A DNA stretch of 64,000 nucleotides, from positions 5,490,071 through 5,554,070 of the forward strand of contig JAJEKV010000038.1 in NCBI GenBank assembly GCA_021234155.1. Reading direction: 5' to 3'. Within the stretch, counting starts at the first letter, position 1, and each line of letters opens with the position of its first letter. Below are positions 32,889 through 44,380 of the stretch, piece by piece. Position numbers and translations under genes: made by a program. The DNA is from Isoetes taiwanensis. Taxonomy: Eukaryota; Streptophyta; Lycopodiopsida; Isoetales; Isoetaceae. The notes below the pieces were generated by a model. It was not told the origin of the DNA. It did not search any database and was given only the letters and a program-made list of their open reading frames with translations.

Positions 32889-34433
32889 CCGTGGACGTCC
32901 CCTACTGCGTGTACGGTGCTCTCACCAGATACAAGCGGGAGTTCTTCCCCACACCAGCTCCATGCCGATCTGGGGCCCTCCACATATCACCGCACGTAAC
33001 GAGTCCCGGTGGGAAGAGTGAAGGTGTCATCTACCTACCTCCCTCGGGGCCTACCTAGGCTGGGCGTAAACATACATGTCGGTACCATCAACAGATCCTC
33101 CATCCACCCGGAGGGGTGGTATATCAACATCTGCATAGACAAAGTCCACATCACATGGGGGATCCTACCCAAGGCTCGGACTCAAGGGTGACTGGACGGC
33201 TTGGGTCTCCGAGTTCATTGCGCATGAATTCATGGCAATGGATTTGGCTGGCATAAGAACATGGCATAGGGTTGTCCCTCCATCCGCCCCTCACTGTGCA
33301 CACTTTGCGAGTAGGCTGAAAAGTGTCGGGACTGGCGTAGCCTGCGTGGGATGCATGGCCAGAAGGGGGCTATTCACGGGTCTCATCCTCCCAGTTCAGG
33401 GGCGGGGGATCACTCCCCGAGATCTACATGCTAACTCAAGGTGACTAGAGACCCCTTGCCCGTATTGAATTGAACCCTTTGGAAAGTGTACACCACTTCA
33501 CGGTGTCGAGCCCATGCCTTACCCACTTTCGGTGGTAAGCCATTAGACCTAGTCACAATGATCCCCGGTGAGGCTTTACACACACCGGGGGATCGTTCAA
33601 GAGTCGAGGACATGAACCTCCTTCTTAGCCGGTCGGCCCTTCACCCACAACCCAGGTGTGGCTCTTGTACACAGCCGAATCTACAGTGTGCTAGAGAGGC
33701 TACTCTAGGAGCATCAACTACAAGCTTTAGGGGCCTCTACCCCCTTCCCAATACAAGGAGTTCACTGAGGAGATACATCATCCAAATACATCACAGAAGA
33801 ACTAAAGAACTAGATCTAATCATAGAGTTAGGTTCTTTAGTTAGTGTCCGAGATCTAAGATCTAGATAGCTACTATGGGCAATTTAATAGTCTAAACCTA
33901 CTGATTCTATGACTAGAAGACGGTTTAAGCTATTAAATTGACCAAATACCTGATCCTTGAGTGGCTCCTCCTGACCTGAGTTCAACCATCCTGCTGAGCT
34001 GATCGAATTCAGGGGAACTGATGGCGCAATTCGCTCGGGCAGCGTCTGGGAGGCGGTTTTGGCTCTTGGGGCAGCCAAAACTGAGCTCTAAAACCCTAAG
34101 GACGAAAAACTAGCAAGCTAGGGTTTTCCTACCCTAAATAGACATGGGGGTTTAGGCTAGGGTTTCCAATTACCCAATTTGGCATGTGGGATAATTGGAA
34201 AGGCCCCACTTGCCTTTAATGGCTAGGTGGCAAAATATGCCAACATGGAAAGGTGTGCCCTCATTAATGTGCACATGTGCACATTAATAATATATGAACA
34301 CTCCTAGCAAGTTGCCCCTAGGGCTACTTACCTGGCTATCCGTTGGGCGTACCGTCGGTCGAGTGGGGTAATGTGCGTGGCGAAAGACAAAGATATCGTC
34401 TTGGGACCGTGATATTGTCTTTGGAACGTCACA
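32889..34433 (-). repeat. 5' LTR of gypsy A
   Basis: It ends GGAACGTCACA at 34433, followed by TTCGT. Its left edge is slightly damaged (CCGTGGACGTCC in place of TGTGACGTCC). It matches the LTRs at 17316-18875 and 54398-56054 along the full length. The CG-free middle is identical to the 3' LTR, but the last 100 bases, rich in CG, differ at many positions. Confidence 0.92.
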
Positions 34434-35833
34434 TTCGTGAGGAGAATCACTCCTAATATAACTAATTCATAATTGTCAATCAATATTCTGCGAGTTTCTT
34501 TCCAAAGAGTATAATGCACCGCTTTGCAATTGCTAGAAATATAAATAACTAACTCAGATTCAATTAACAATTGAGCACACAATCGATTTTCATATATTCC
34601 CAAACAAGGCAAGATACAATATATGCTTCAGATTTTCTGAGCAATTCTAGAACCTGTAAGAAGGTATACAACTATAAGACTAAATTTCTGGAATTTGCAA
34701 TTGTGTCCAGCATTGAACATAAGTCCTGGAGTTTGCAGATACACCTGACAATTTCAACTTACACTCTGTTTGTGTATACTGTGGTTCTAAATAATAGGAA
34801 GCCATACAAGGAGAACCTCATGCATCAAATATGCCTGATTATTACGAAAGCAGTTCAAGAAACACGAAATTTGTGTTCAATCTTTGAATGTACCTCCGAA
34901 TTACAGGTTATTGGTTGCCCTTAATGAACTTGTTTTGCTCAGCTCATATCCTGCTGCAATCCAGAGTAAATCGTCCTGGAGAACCTCTGCCCTTAGAAAA
35001 AAAATATTGTCTCCTTGTTTCAATCAAGGAAAACCTGTCACAAGGAAAACCTGACTGTTTTTAATTCTGATAAAATGCTGCTGATCTTCGTCTTAAATAT
35101 AGTGCTAACAATGTGAAGAGATGCTGAAAAAATTGGTTCAATGATCTGACCTGCAAGAAGCCGACCTGTTTTTCTTCTTCTGCCTCCTTTTTGTAATTCC
35201 TCCCTTCCTTCTATTTCTCCTATTAGATTGGGATCTTTGCCACGGGGATAGATTATGGGAAGCGGTGAGGCAAGCGATGGATGGATGATCGGCAAGGCAT
35301 GATTCAAGGGAATCAGATCTGGCTAAGCGGTAGAGAGCGTATGATTTCCGCAAACTGAGGTTTATTAGTTATTAAATACTCACGTAACTGAACAAGAAAT
35401 CTTTTAACTTGTCCGATTTCCAGTAGACAAAAAATGTTTAGGGTTCTTTGAACCGTAAAAAAACGTCATGGCTTTCTCCCCTTTTTTTTTTTTTTTAGGC
35501 TATAAAATTCATATTTTTTTTCCTTGTGTGCCCATATTTCAAATGATAGCCATATAGAACAATATCTAGAACAATTGGGTATGCCATTGCCATATGTGGA
35601 TGGATTATTTGAGTAGTAGTCGGAAATTAGAACCTTTTCTTTGTGTGCCTATTCCAAGTGATAGCCATATAGAACAATTGGGTATGTCGTTGTCATGTGG
35701 AGCACAATAAACTGGGATGGGTTCATCATAGTCAGGAAATTAGAACAAGGAAACGACCCGACTAACCATGTCTTTGAAGGAAAGATAATCGAGCATAGGA
35801 AAATAGCATGTTTTGGATGAGTGAATGTGTTTT
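34434..35833. repeat. Segment copy A, middle part
   Basis: This is non-coding sequence homologous to 48659-49640 (copy C) and in its right third to 43556-44107 (copy B). It begins with the right TTCGT of gypsy A and ends with GTTTT (35829-35833), the target duplication of the copia element. It holds a T run at about 35488 and two related blocks with AGCCATATAGAACAAT. A 117-codon open frame at 34571-34924 has a 116-codon counterpart in copy C, but their changes do not favour silent sites. Confidence 0.85.
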
Positions 35834-36418
35834 TATCAGAAGACCTATATATTATACAGGGATCTAAGGTTGCACAGTATATGAAGGTGCAGAGACATGT
35901 GAACCTGATACTTAACCTAGGTTGCAGAAGGTGCATTATTATTGTGCATAGGGTCAGAATTCCCTAAGGTCGAAATAAGGAAATCTAAGGCATTATGGTT
36001 AATGGTTCGATAAAAAGCCAGTGGTTAACCCATGATATATTTGGCGGTCAAATGCTGTTTAAACAGCTAGCAAGTGACCAAGTTAGAAACGAGAAGCTTG
36101 AGGCAAATCTGGTGCCGGATCAATTTGGATCGGTGCCGAGTAAACTAAGGATAAGAAGGATTGTAATTGTGTGATATTTTGAACTGTGAAAATTGTGCCG
36201 GATCCATAAGTTTATGGATGCCAGGGCTGTCGGGGTAAGATAGTTTATGCCAATGAATGCCGATTCATAAAATATTGCTACAGTGCTCAAATATTGTATT
36301 TCAATGGTTTAAGTTTTTCATTTGGGCTAAAGTTGTAATAAACTTTGTGTAAGATGTGATAAGAATTGAGGAAAGGAAATTAGATTTTGATTGATCTATT
36401 TCTAACCAAATTCTATCA
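35834..36418 (+). repeat. 5' LTR of the copia element
   Basis: It starts TATCAGAAGACC right after the GTTTT duplication and ends ATTCTATCA, with one base (G) before the PBS. It begins with TA, not the usual TG. The sequence upstream of the 3' LTR suggests that this LTR lacks the first 54 bases of the family LTR. Confidence 0.9.
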
Positions 36419-36419
36419 G

Positions 36420-36431
36420 TGGTATCAGAGC
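36420..36431 (+). other. Primer binding site of the copia element
   Basis: TGGTATCAGAGC is the standard sequence complementary to the 3' end of initiator-Met tRNA, which primes minus-strand synthesis. It lies one base after the 5' LTR. Confidence 0.95.
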
Positions 36432-39400
36432 CATAGATCCAAATCTCAATTGCAATTATGTCAAGTAGATTTGGTGCCAACTTGCTTAGTGCTGTTGAAG
36501 TATTCAAAGGTGAAAGTGGTTTCCAGATATGGAAACAAAGTATTCAGGAGGTTCTAGAGTTTGAGAACCTGTGGTATTTGATTGATCCAAGCTCAGTAAA
36601 ACGTTCTGTTACTAATGTGAGTGCAGGGTCAGCTAATGCAGGAGGAGCTAGTTCAAGCTCGAGCAGAGAGGGCTCCACAGTTGGTGGAGATGAGGAGACA
36701 AGTAGAGGTAGAGGAAGTGCAACAATTGCAGCAAATCCTCAAGTTGATGAAGCTCTCAAGATCAAGGAAGCACAAGCCATCATCTGCTGCAAGGTCAGTG
36801 CTGTAATTAAACTGAAACTTAGAGGCTTAAGTCCAAGTGATATGTGGGCGTACATGATTAAAAATTATGAGGCTAAGACCTCATCACAGATTGATGTGCT
36901 GGAAAAACAACTAAGGAAATTGAAATTACATGAAAAGGATAATATCACAGATTTCCTTGATAAATTTGATTCTATCATAGCTGATTTAGAGGGAGCAGGT
37001 GTGATTCTGAATGAACAGTATCAGCTGTTGGCTATCTCAAGGGCAGTATCACATAATGTTTACTTAGCTACTTTGTTAAGAAATATAGCTAAGACTAAAG
37101 AGCAGGCAATCCAAATGATACGTACGGAGTTTGAACAAAAGCAAATGAGTCTGGAAGAGGAAGATCAGACCACTGAAGTCTTGTACACAGGGAAGTACAA
37201 AGGGAAGAAAGAAAATGTAGACAAAATAGGACCCTGCTACAGTTGCAATAATTATGGTCATCTAAAGGCAGACTGCCCCAAAGGGAAAAAGGAAATTATA
37301 TGCTACAACTGTGAAGGTAAGGGGCATTTTGCCTCCAACTGTTCCAGTCCAAGGGGACAGAGTTTCAGAGGAAAGGGCAGGGGCAGGGGTAACCGAGGGG
37401 GTGCAAACCTTAAAGCAAAAGGTACAAACAAGGCAACACCTACCTTAAATCTGACACAAGAGGCACGGGGTGAAGAAGACGAACAGAATGAAGACGAGGA
37501 GGTAAGCCTTTCAAAATTATGCCATCTAGTTCATGATGTAAATAATCATAGCATGATGATTATAGATTCAGGAGCTGAGAGGACAGTGACATCCTCGCCA
37601 CACTTGTTAAAGAATTGTACCAAAACAAAGGGAGGACATGTTCAGCTGGGCAATGGAGATTTACGAGAGATTAAAGACTCTGGAATTCTTGAACTCTATG
37701 ATTTGGATGGGAAGGCAGTCAAACTAGAAGATGTTTTGTGTGTTCCAGGATTAATTAGGAATCTGATTTCTGTCTGTCAGCTTGTAGACCTTGGTTACAA
37801 GGTGTTGTTTGAAAAATTGCAATGTAAAGTGTTTCTCAACAATCAATTGAAATTTATTGGAAAAAGAGTGGGCAATTTGTTTGGTTTAAGCATTGATCAA
37901 TGTCTTCCCAGCTTAAATGTTGTAACATGTGCAAATGTCAAAACCTGGCATGAGAGAATGTGTCATGTAAATTCCAAGACGGTGCAGCTTATGTTGAAAA
38001 AGGGCCTGATCAGAGGCACTGAACTAAAGGATGAGCAATTTAAATGTGTAGGATGCCTTTTAGGCAAACACACGAGACTTCCATTTAAGAAGTCAACAAA
38101 AAGAGCAAAAGGGGCTTTGGATTTGATCCATACAGATTTGTGTGGCCCATTAAATGTGACCAGCCTATCTGGGAAAAGGTATTTCATGACATTCATTGAT
38201 GATTACAGTAGAATGGCCAAGGTTTATTGTTTGAGTACTAAAGATTTAGCTTTGCAAGCATTCAAACAATATTTGAATGAAGTACAACTTGAGACAGGGA
38301 GAAAGATCAAGATTTTACGCTCAGACAGGGGTGGTGAGTATTTATCAAATGAATTTAAACAATATTGCAATGAACATGGAATTAAGAGACAGTTGACATG
38401 TAGATTTAGCCCTCAGCAAAATGGAATTGCTGAGAGAAAGAACAGAACTATTCTTAATGCCGTCAGGAGCATGCTCAAATATTCTAGATTGCCTAACTTT
38501 TTGTGGGAAGAGGCAGTTAAGGCTGCTGTATTTGTACAAAATCTGCTGCCTTCAATAAGCATTAAAGGAGAAGTTCCACATGTATTATGGGCAGGAAATT
38601 CCCCAGATTATGAAAGGCTCAAGGCCTATGGATGTTTGGCCTTTGCTCACGTTCCTGAAGAGGTAAGGAAAAAACTGGATGACAGGGTGTATATTACATA
38701 TCTAGTTGGATATGATCAACAATCAAAAGCCTACAGACTGTATGATCCCAGTAAGAGGAGAATTATCATAAGTAGGGATGTGTCTTTTGATGAGGAACAA
38801 TATTATAAGATTCTGCCTAAGATTAATAGCAAAGAAATTGCCATTGCTGATAGGAGTATAAAGCAAGTAAGATTCGAAAGTGAAGAGGCTAAGCCTCAAA
38901 TGACCATTAAGTATGATGAGGATGAAGACTCGAATATTAAAGAAATTCTTGCTGATACTAATGATTCTAATGATGAAAGTGTGCTGCCAGAAAACTCGGA
39001 TGAGAGTGTACTGCCAGAAGATCCCGCTATTCTTCAAGATGAAAAACAAGATAAGCAGCCAAGGAGAAAAAGAAGAACTGAAGCAGAAATGTTACAAAGG
39101 GAATCTGGAGCAGACATGACAACATTAGGGTGAGATGAATTGGGCAAACGCAAAAGACTCCAAGAAAAGGAAGGTGAGACTCTTAGCTTATTTGAGATCT
39201 TAATGCATCTTGACATGTCAGTTCCAAACACCTATGATGAAGCTATAGCTTCACCAGATAGGAAAAAGTGGATTAAAGCTATGATGGAGGAAATTGAGTC
39301 ATTCAATAGGACAAACACATATGAGGTGGTTGACAGGCCTGAGAACAAGAATATTGTTGGCAATAAATGGCTGTTTAAGATTAAAACAGAATCAGATGGA

Positions 39401-40380
39401 ATAACTCCAAAACTTAAAGCCAGATTAGTAGCTCAGGGGTTTACACAGAAGTATGGGCAGAGATACATTCTCTCCTTTGGTTAAACTGAATAGTATTAGA
39501 ATGTTATTGGCCATAGCAAATGCAGCAGATTTTGAAATCCATCATATGGATGTGAATACGGCTTTTCTGAATGCAAATTTAGAAGAAGAGATCTACATGA
39601 AAATACCTCTAGGAATTGAAGAAGGATCAGGGATGGTGTGGAGGCTAAACAAAGCAGTATATGGACTTAAGTAATCTCCCAGAGAATGGTATAAGTGCAT
39701 TGATATACCTATCTCACAGAACAAGGGTTTAGCAAATTGCAAAATGATGGAAACCTTTTATAGATATCAAATTGGAAATGAATGGTGTATCATAGCTTTG
39801 TATGTAGATGACAACATAATGGTAGCAAAAGGTACAAATGTCCTGAAGCATTGCAAAGACATTCTGAATAATAAATTTAGAATGTCAGATCTTGGTGAGC
39901 TGAAGAAATTTTTGGGTATTGAAGTACATAGAGACAGACTAGCAAAGACACTGACACTTACACAGAAAGGGCAGATAGAGGGAATGCTTGAGAAATTCAA
40001 AATGAACAACTGTAACACATGCAAGACTCCAATAGTGCCAGGGTACAAGATTTCTGCAAAAATGTGTCCCACAATAGATGAAGAACGAGAAGATATGAAG
40101 AATGTTCCATACATGTCATTAATAGGGTGTTTATCGTATGTAGCCAATTGTACCAGGCCTGACATTGCTTATGTGGTGAATATGTTGAGCAGATACAATA
40201 ATGATCCTGGAAGAGATCATTGGACAGCAGCTAAAAGGGTCCTGAGATATTTGAAAGGTACCATGAATCATGGGATTAGTTTTTGCAATGATGATTTACA
40301 ATTATCAGCATACTGTGATGCAGATTGGGGAGGGGACTTGGATTCTAGAAAATCCACTTCAGGGTATTTAACCTTCTTAG

Positions 40381-41955
40381 GAAGGAAGGAAGGAAGGAAG
40401 GAAGGTACTTTTATCGTCCACGGAGACCAATCGGTCTATGGGACCCAATACAAAAATGCAGCAAGCGGATTACTGCCCGGATTAAAAAACCCCCGCCCCG
40501 AAGGGTTTCGAGGAAAAACCGTGGCAAACAATCGGCCTGGCCGGCAAACCGGCCCTAACATATAAAATGCGTAAACACCCAAATATATCTGATCATGCAC
40601 CACGACCCGTAGTGCCTAATCAGCGAAAGCAACAAAGGGGCAAAGGTGACCTCGCAGTCCAATTACCTCACGAATGTACGACCCGGGTGGCGCGTCTTGG
40701 CCCGGTGTGTTCATCGGCAAATGTAAGGGCAAGTCCGGCCGTTACTAAGGGGCGTGTCGGCCGGATCGGTGAGCATTTGGGCAACTCACGGAAAGTGTGA
40801 GACTCATCCTCAATGGCACCGTTGACAAAGGGCCTTGAGAGCTTTGTCGGCGGGGCTCCCCAATCCACCTCGCCCGGTCTCGTCTTGCGAAGATGGTGGG
40901 CTTTGCGCGAATGGAGGCAATGAGTCTGCGCTTTTCAGGCGGTGTGGGAGCAGCAGTAGAGGCTGTGGCCCCGGGCTAACAGGGGTTGATGTGCTCCTTG
41001 TAATGGGCGTTTTGACATGCTCTAGAGCGAGGGGGTCCCGAGCTTGCCAAGGAAACAAAGCGTCTAGATACTCCATGGCTGTCACGATCGGCCCATTTGT
41101 GTCCACTACTGCGCATCACGTGCTCACCGCGTTCCATCTGGCGAACCACTGGTCTCTCTTACCCCTCCAACAGGCCCTAAGCCGCTGCGGACCCATTGCC
41201 ACAGTGTAAGCCAGGTGCGGGAGCCGAGCATCACCCATAGTAACCACTTTCTGAAAATAGACGATGTGTCTATCAAGGGCTGCCCGCTGAAGCGGCAAGA
41301 ATCCAGTTTCCTGCAGCCCGATATCGATGGGGACTGAAGGTTTCACCCCAAGTGCGTGCCAAAATGCCTTACGCACCTGCTCCAAGTCATTCCAAATTAA
41401 GCCAAAGAGCGGCAGGGGCCCCAAACCTCGACCCTGGAAGGAGACGGTTTCGACCCGGTGCGAACAGATGTGATGGCCCCAATCATAGAGCTCGCCGGTA
41501 TTTGTTGTTACGCATGGCATGCGGCTTTCCGGCCCTTCTTGTCACCATAGCGGATAGATGCCTCCCAACAAAGCGAGGAGGGGAACTCCACCCTAGGTAC
41601 TTGTAGGTGGGCGTGGCGTCCCAAAGTTGTCCCCGATATGTGAGTCACGGGAGGCATGGGGTGGCGAAGAGGATATGAGAACCACCACGGTCTTGGCGGA
41701 TTCACGCATGCGTAGCGACAAAATGTGTCTAGGGCATCCGGTGAGAGGCGCATAACCGGGGTGTGGGCCAGTGAGGCCAACATCGTCCCGTGATAGATGA
41801 GTGGCGGATGACCTGGTGCAAAAGTCGTATGCCATCCCCATGCTCGAAGCCAGGACTCTAACTGATCAATGTAGAGGCCAAAAAGTGTTGGCGAGAGGGG
41901 GCAACCCTGCCGGACCCCGATACTACTGGTGAATGCTTGGCCCGTCGGCTGCAAC
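40381..41955 (-). mobile_element. 5'-truncated LINE inserted in the copia RNase H
   Basis: The insert separates TFLG from GAPVSW of the copia protein. Its composition is GC-rich, unlike the host element. On the minus strand it enters within a reverse transcriptase, with TSSIGVRQGCPLSPTLFG and LYIDQLESWL (motif B), and runs to a short 3' UTR and a tail of about five or six TTCC repeats (the GGAA run at 40380-40406). Only about 1.57 kb remain, so motif A and the endonuclease are gone. Left and right junctions share at most GGA, so no normal target duplication is seen. Confidence 0.85.
40810..41955 (-). pseudogene. LINE ORF2 fragment, RT motif B to C-terminus
   Basis: Three open parts in changing frames make up the remnant. 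From 41954: TSSIGVRQGCPLSPTLFG, LYIDQLESWLRAWG. From 41520: WGHHICSHRVETV, LGVKPSVPIDIGLQETGF, and LPLQRAALDRHIVYF. From 41106: a Pro/Ser-rich end. Missing parts are the endonuclease and the first half of the RT. The sequence is quite unlike the other two LINEs of the window, so three LINE lineages are present. I cannot name the clade. Confidence 0.7.
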
Positions 41956-42444
41956 CTGGAGGTGCTCCGGTTTCATGGAAATGTAAAAAACAAAATTCAA
42001 TAGCACTGTCTAGTGCTGAAGCAGGATATGCTTCTGCTGTATTGGAAACCAAGGAATTGATATGGGAAAGAAGATTACTAATCGAGCTGGGTTACAGTCA
42101 AAATGAAGCCACAAAGCTATACTATGACAGCACAAGCTGCATTGCAATGACTAAGGACCCAGTGTTCCATGAAAGATCAAAGCATATCAATTTAGAACTG
42201 CATTTCATCAGGGATGTTGTAGGGAAAAACTTGGTGAAGTTAATCTATGTTCACACTTCAAAGCAGCTGGCAGACCTGCTAACAAAAGCATTACCAGAAG
42301 GTAAATTCTCTGAACTGAAAAATGCAGTACAATGCATAGGTTATAACATGAAGGGGAAATTGTAAGAAATTGTCATGTTATATCTATGGTTGGACTTGTA
42401 TCATACACAGATTGACTACAACTAAGTTGTGGCTTTATATGTTT

Positions 42445-42457
42445 GAAGGGGGAAATA
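42445..42457 (+). other. Polypurine tract of the copia element
   Basis: GAAGGGGGAAATA follows the gag-pol stop by about 80 bases and is followed by TGATTTGATG. It lies 54 bases before the point where identity with the 5' LTR begins (42512). Normally the PPT touches the LTR, so either the LTR really starts at 42458 or another purine run (GATGAGCAAAGG, 42494-42505) was used. Confidence 0.65.
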
Positions 42458-42511
42458 TGATTTGATGAGCTTGCAGTATCAGTATGTTGTAATGATGAGC
42501 AAAGGTTGCAG

Positions 42512-43095
42512 TATCAGAAGACCTATATATTATACAGGGATCTAAGGTTGCACAGTATATGAAGGTGCAGAGACATGTGAACCTGATACTTAACCTAGGT
42601 TGCAGAAGGTACATTATTATTGTGCATAGGGTCAGAATTCCCTAAGGTCGAAATAAGGAAATCTAAGGCGTATGGTTAATGGTTCGATAAAAAGCCAGTG
42701 GTTAACCCATGATATATTTGGCGGTCAAATGCTGTTTAAACAGCTAGCAAGTGACCAAGTTAGAAACGAGAAGCTTGAGGCGAATCTGGTGCCGGATCAA
42801 TTTGGATCGGTGCCGAGTAAACTAAGGATAAGAAGGATTGTAATTGTGTGATATTTTGAACTGTGAAAATTGTGCCGGATCCATAAGTTTATGGATGCCA
42901 GGGCTATCGGGGTAAGATAGTTTATGCCAATGAATTCCGATTCATAAAATATTGCTATAGTGCTCAAATATTGTATTTCAATGGTTTAAGTTTTTCATTT
43001 GGGCTAAAGTTGTAATAAACTTTGTGTAAGATGTGATAAGAATTGAGGAAAGGAAATTGGATTTTGATTGATCTATTTCTAACCAAATTCTATCA
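42512..43095 (+). repeat. 3' LTR of the copia element
   Basis: It is 584 bases against 585 in the 5' LTR, with about eight differences (for example GGTGCATT against GGTACATT, and GGCATTATGG against GGCGTATGG). It ends ATTCTATCA and is followed by GTTTT, the target duplication. The 54 bases upstream (42458-42511) may belong to the family LTR. Confidence 0.93.
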
Positions 43096-43555
43096 GTTTT
43101 AAGGATAAAAATGTGAATAATGAGCAAATGGAGAATAGATAACTTAGGCACAGATCCCAATATAATAAGAGAAATAGAAATCATTGAAATTCAACACACT
43201 TACGTGTTCTGCTTCTGGTAATGTAGCCGTATTCTTTACTGCTCCTCACACACGATTATCTCAGTCTCTGCAACTTCATAGTTTGGAATAAGCATGTTTT
43301 GTATCCATCCCCTGCAATTTTTGTTAATCATTACTGCATTCAAATCCTAATAATGTTGCCAAGGGCAACAGTAACTAGAGAAAAATGACATATTTTTTAT
43401 TATCACGCTTGGTGATATGGACAGTTTGGAAACAACTTCAAAATGCTACTTTTAGAGCTTTTACGTGTTCCATCTTCCAGCTTATTACTTGAGATTAAGC
43501 TCTTTTTAATCACTACAATAGGAAACATTTCTTATTTTTAGTGGTTGGTTTTGGT
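43096..43555. repeat. Segment copy A, right part
   Basis: It continues copy A after the copia element, starting in GTTTTAAGGATAAAAATG. It is nearly identical to 49645-50105 of copy C up to GTGGTTGGTTTTGG. It is non-coding. Confidence 0.85.
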
Positions 43556-44380
43556 TCTATTTCTCCTATTAGATTGGGATCTTTGCCACGGGGATAGATT
43601 ATGGAAAGCGGTGAGTCAAGCGATGGATGGATGATACAGATGTGCATGTGGAGGGCAAGGCATGATTCAAGGGAATGCAGATACAGAAGCGGTGAGATAA
43701 AAAACGTTTAGGGTTCTTTGAACCTGTAAGAAAATGTCATGGCTTTCCCCCCCCCCTTTTTTGGCTATAAAATTTATATCCTTTTCCTCGTGTACCCATA
43801 TTTCAAATGATAGCCATATAGAACAATATCTAGAACAATTGGGTATGCCATTGCCATATGTGGATGGATTCAGCAGTAATAGTAAGGGAAATTAGAACCT
43901 TTTCTTTGTGTGCCTAGTGATAGCCATATAGAACAATTGGGTATGCCGTTGTCATGTGGAGCACAATAAATCTGGGATGGGTTCATCATAGTCAGGGAAA
44001 TTAGAACAAGGAAACAAGGTAAATCGAAGGATGCCAGCTAACCATGTGCTGAAGGAAAGATAATGAGAGCATAGTAAAATAACATGTTTTGGATGATTGA
44101 ATGTGTGTTAAGGATAAAAATGTGAATAATGAGCAAGTGGAGAATAGATAACTTAGGCACAGATCCCAATATAATAAGAGAAATAGAAATCATTGAAATT
44201 CAGCACACTTACGTGTTCTGCTTCTGGTAATGTAGCCGTTTTTTCTTTACTGCTCCTCACACATGATTGTCTCAGTCTCTGCAACTTCATAGTTTGGAAT
44301 AAGCATGTTTTGTATCCATCTCCTGCAATTTTTGTTAATCATTACTGCATGCAAATCCTAATAATGTTGCCAAGGGCAAC
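43556..44380. repeat. Segment copy B, left-truncated
   Basis: Copy B begins abruptly at TCTATTTCTCCTATTAG, which in copies A and C lies deep inside the unit. It follows the end of copy A directly, so this is a tandem duplication with a deleted left half. It carries the block with AGCCATATAGAACAAT that copy C lacks and ends at GCCAAGGGCAAC. Confidence 0.85.

Larger units (their letters stand above)
17316..34433 (-). mobile_element. Ty3/gypsy chromovirus element A, 17.1 kb with nested LINE
   Basis: Both LTRs (17316-18875 and 32889-34433) begin near TGTGACGTC and end in GACGTCACA or AACGTCACA. A 5-bp TTCGT repeat flanks the whole at 17311-17315 and 34434-34438. On the minus strand the order is 5' LTR, PBS for initiator-Met tRNA, an extra basic ORF with its own TATA box, a LINE insertion, a second TATA box, gag-pol ending in a chromodomain, PPT, and 3' LTR. 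An uninterrupted copy of the target at 48586-48720 confirms the ends. Without the LINE it would be about 13 kb, large for a chromovirus. Confidence 0.92.
36458..42365 (+). pseudogene. Copia gag-pol polyprotein, interrupted
   Basis: The ATG at 36458 opens 891 codons. They hold a UBN2-type gag (DMWAYMIKNYEAKTSSQIDV), two zinc knuckles (CYSCNNYGHLKADC, CYNCEGKGHFASNC), protease (IIDSGAERTVTS), and integrase with WHERMCHVN and CVGC of the HHCC finger, then IHTDLCGPL, SDRGGEYLSNEF and QNGIAERKNRT of the DDE core. A TGA at 39131 is in frame. RT follows (NKWLFKIKTESDG, LVAQGFTQKYG), a frame change occurs near 39.46 kb, then DVNTAFLNANLEEEIYM, a TAA at 39672 (YGLK*SPREWY), and YVDD near 39.8 kb. RNase H begins YCDADWGGDLDSRKSTSGY. 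It is cut at 40.38 kb and resumes at 41.96 kb with GAPVSWKCKKQNSIALSSAE and LADLLTKALPEGKF. Confidence 0.95.
35834..43095 (+). mobile_element. Ty1/copia element, recent, with nested LINE
   Basis: It has LTRs at 35834-36418 and 42512-43095, a PBS at 36420, gag-pol at 36458-42365 in copia order (gag, protease, integrase, RT, RNase H) and a PPT at 42445. GTTTT flanks it at 35829-35833 and 43096-43100, and the empty site reads TGTGTTTTAAGG at 49643-49654. About eight differences separate the two 585-bp LTRs, so the insertion is recent. A LINE fragment at 40381-41955 interrupts RNase H. Two stops and several indels make it non-autonomous. Confidence 0.95.

Noticed and set aside
34571-34924. 117-codon frame kept in copies A and C (also 48787-49137)
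   Set aside because: Differences between the copies change residues freely and include frame changes near the end; it looks non-coding.
40567-41209. Plus-strand frames of 77 and 124 codons
   Set aside because: They are antisense to the LINE fragment inserted in the copia element.
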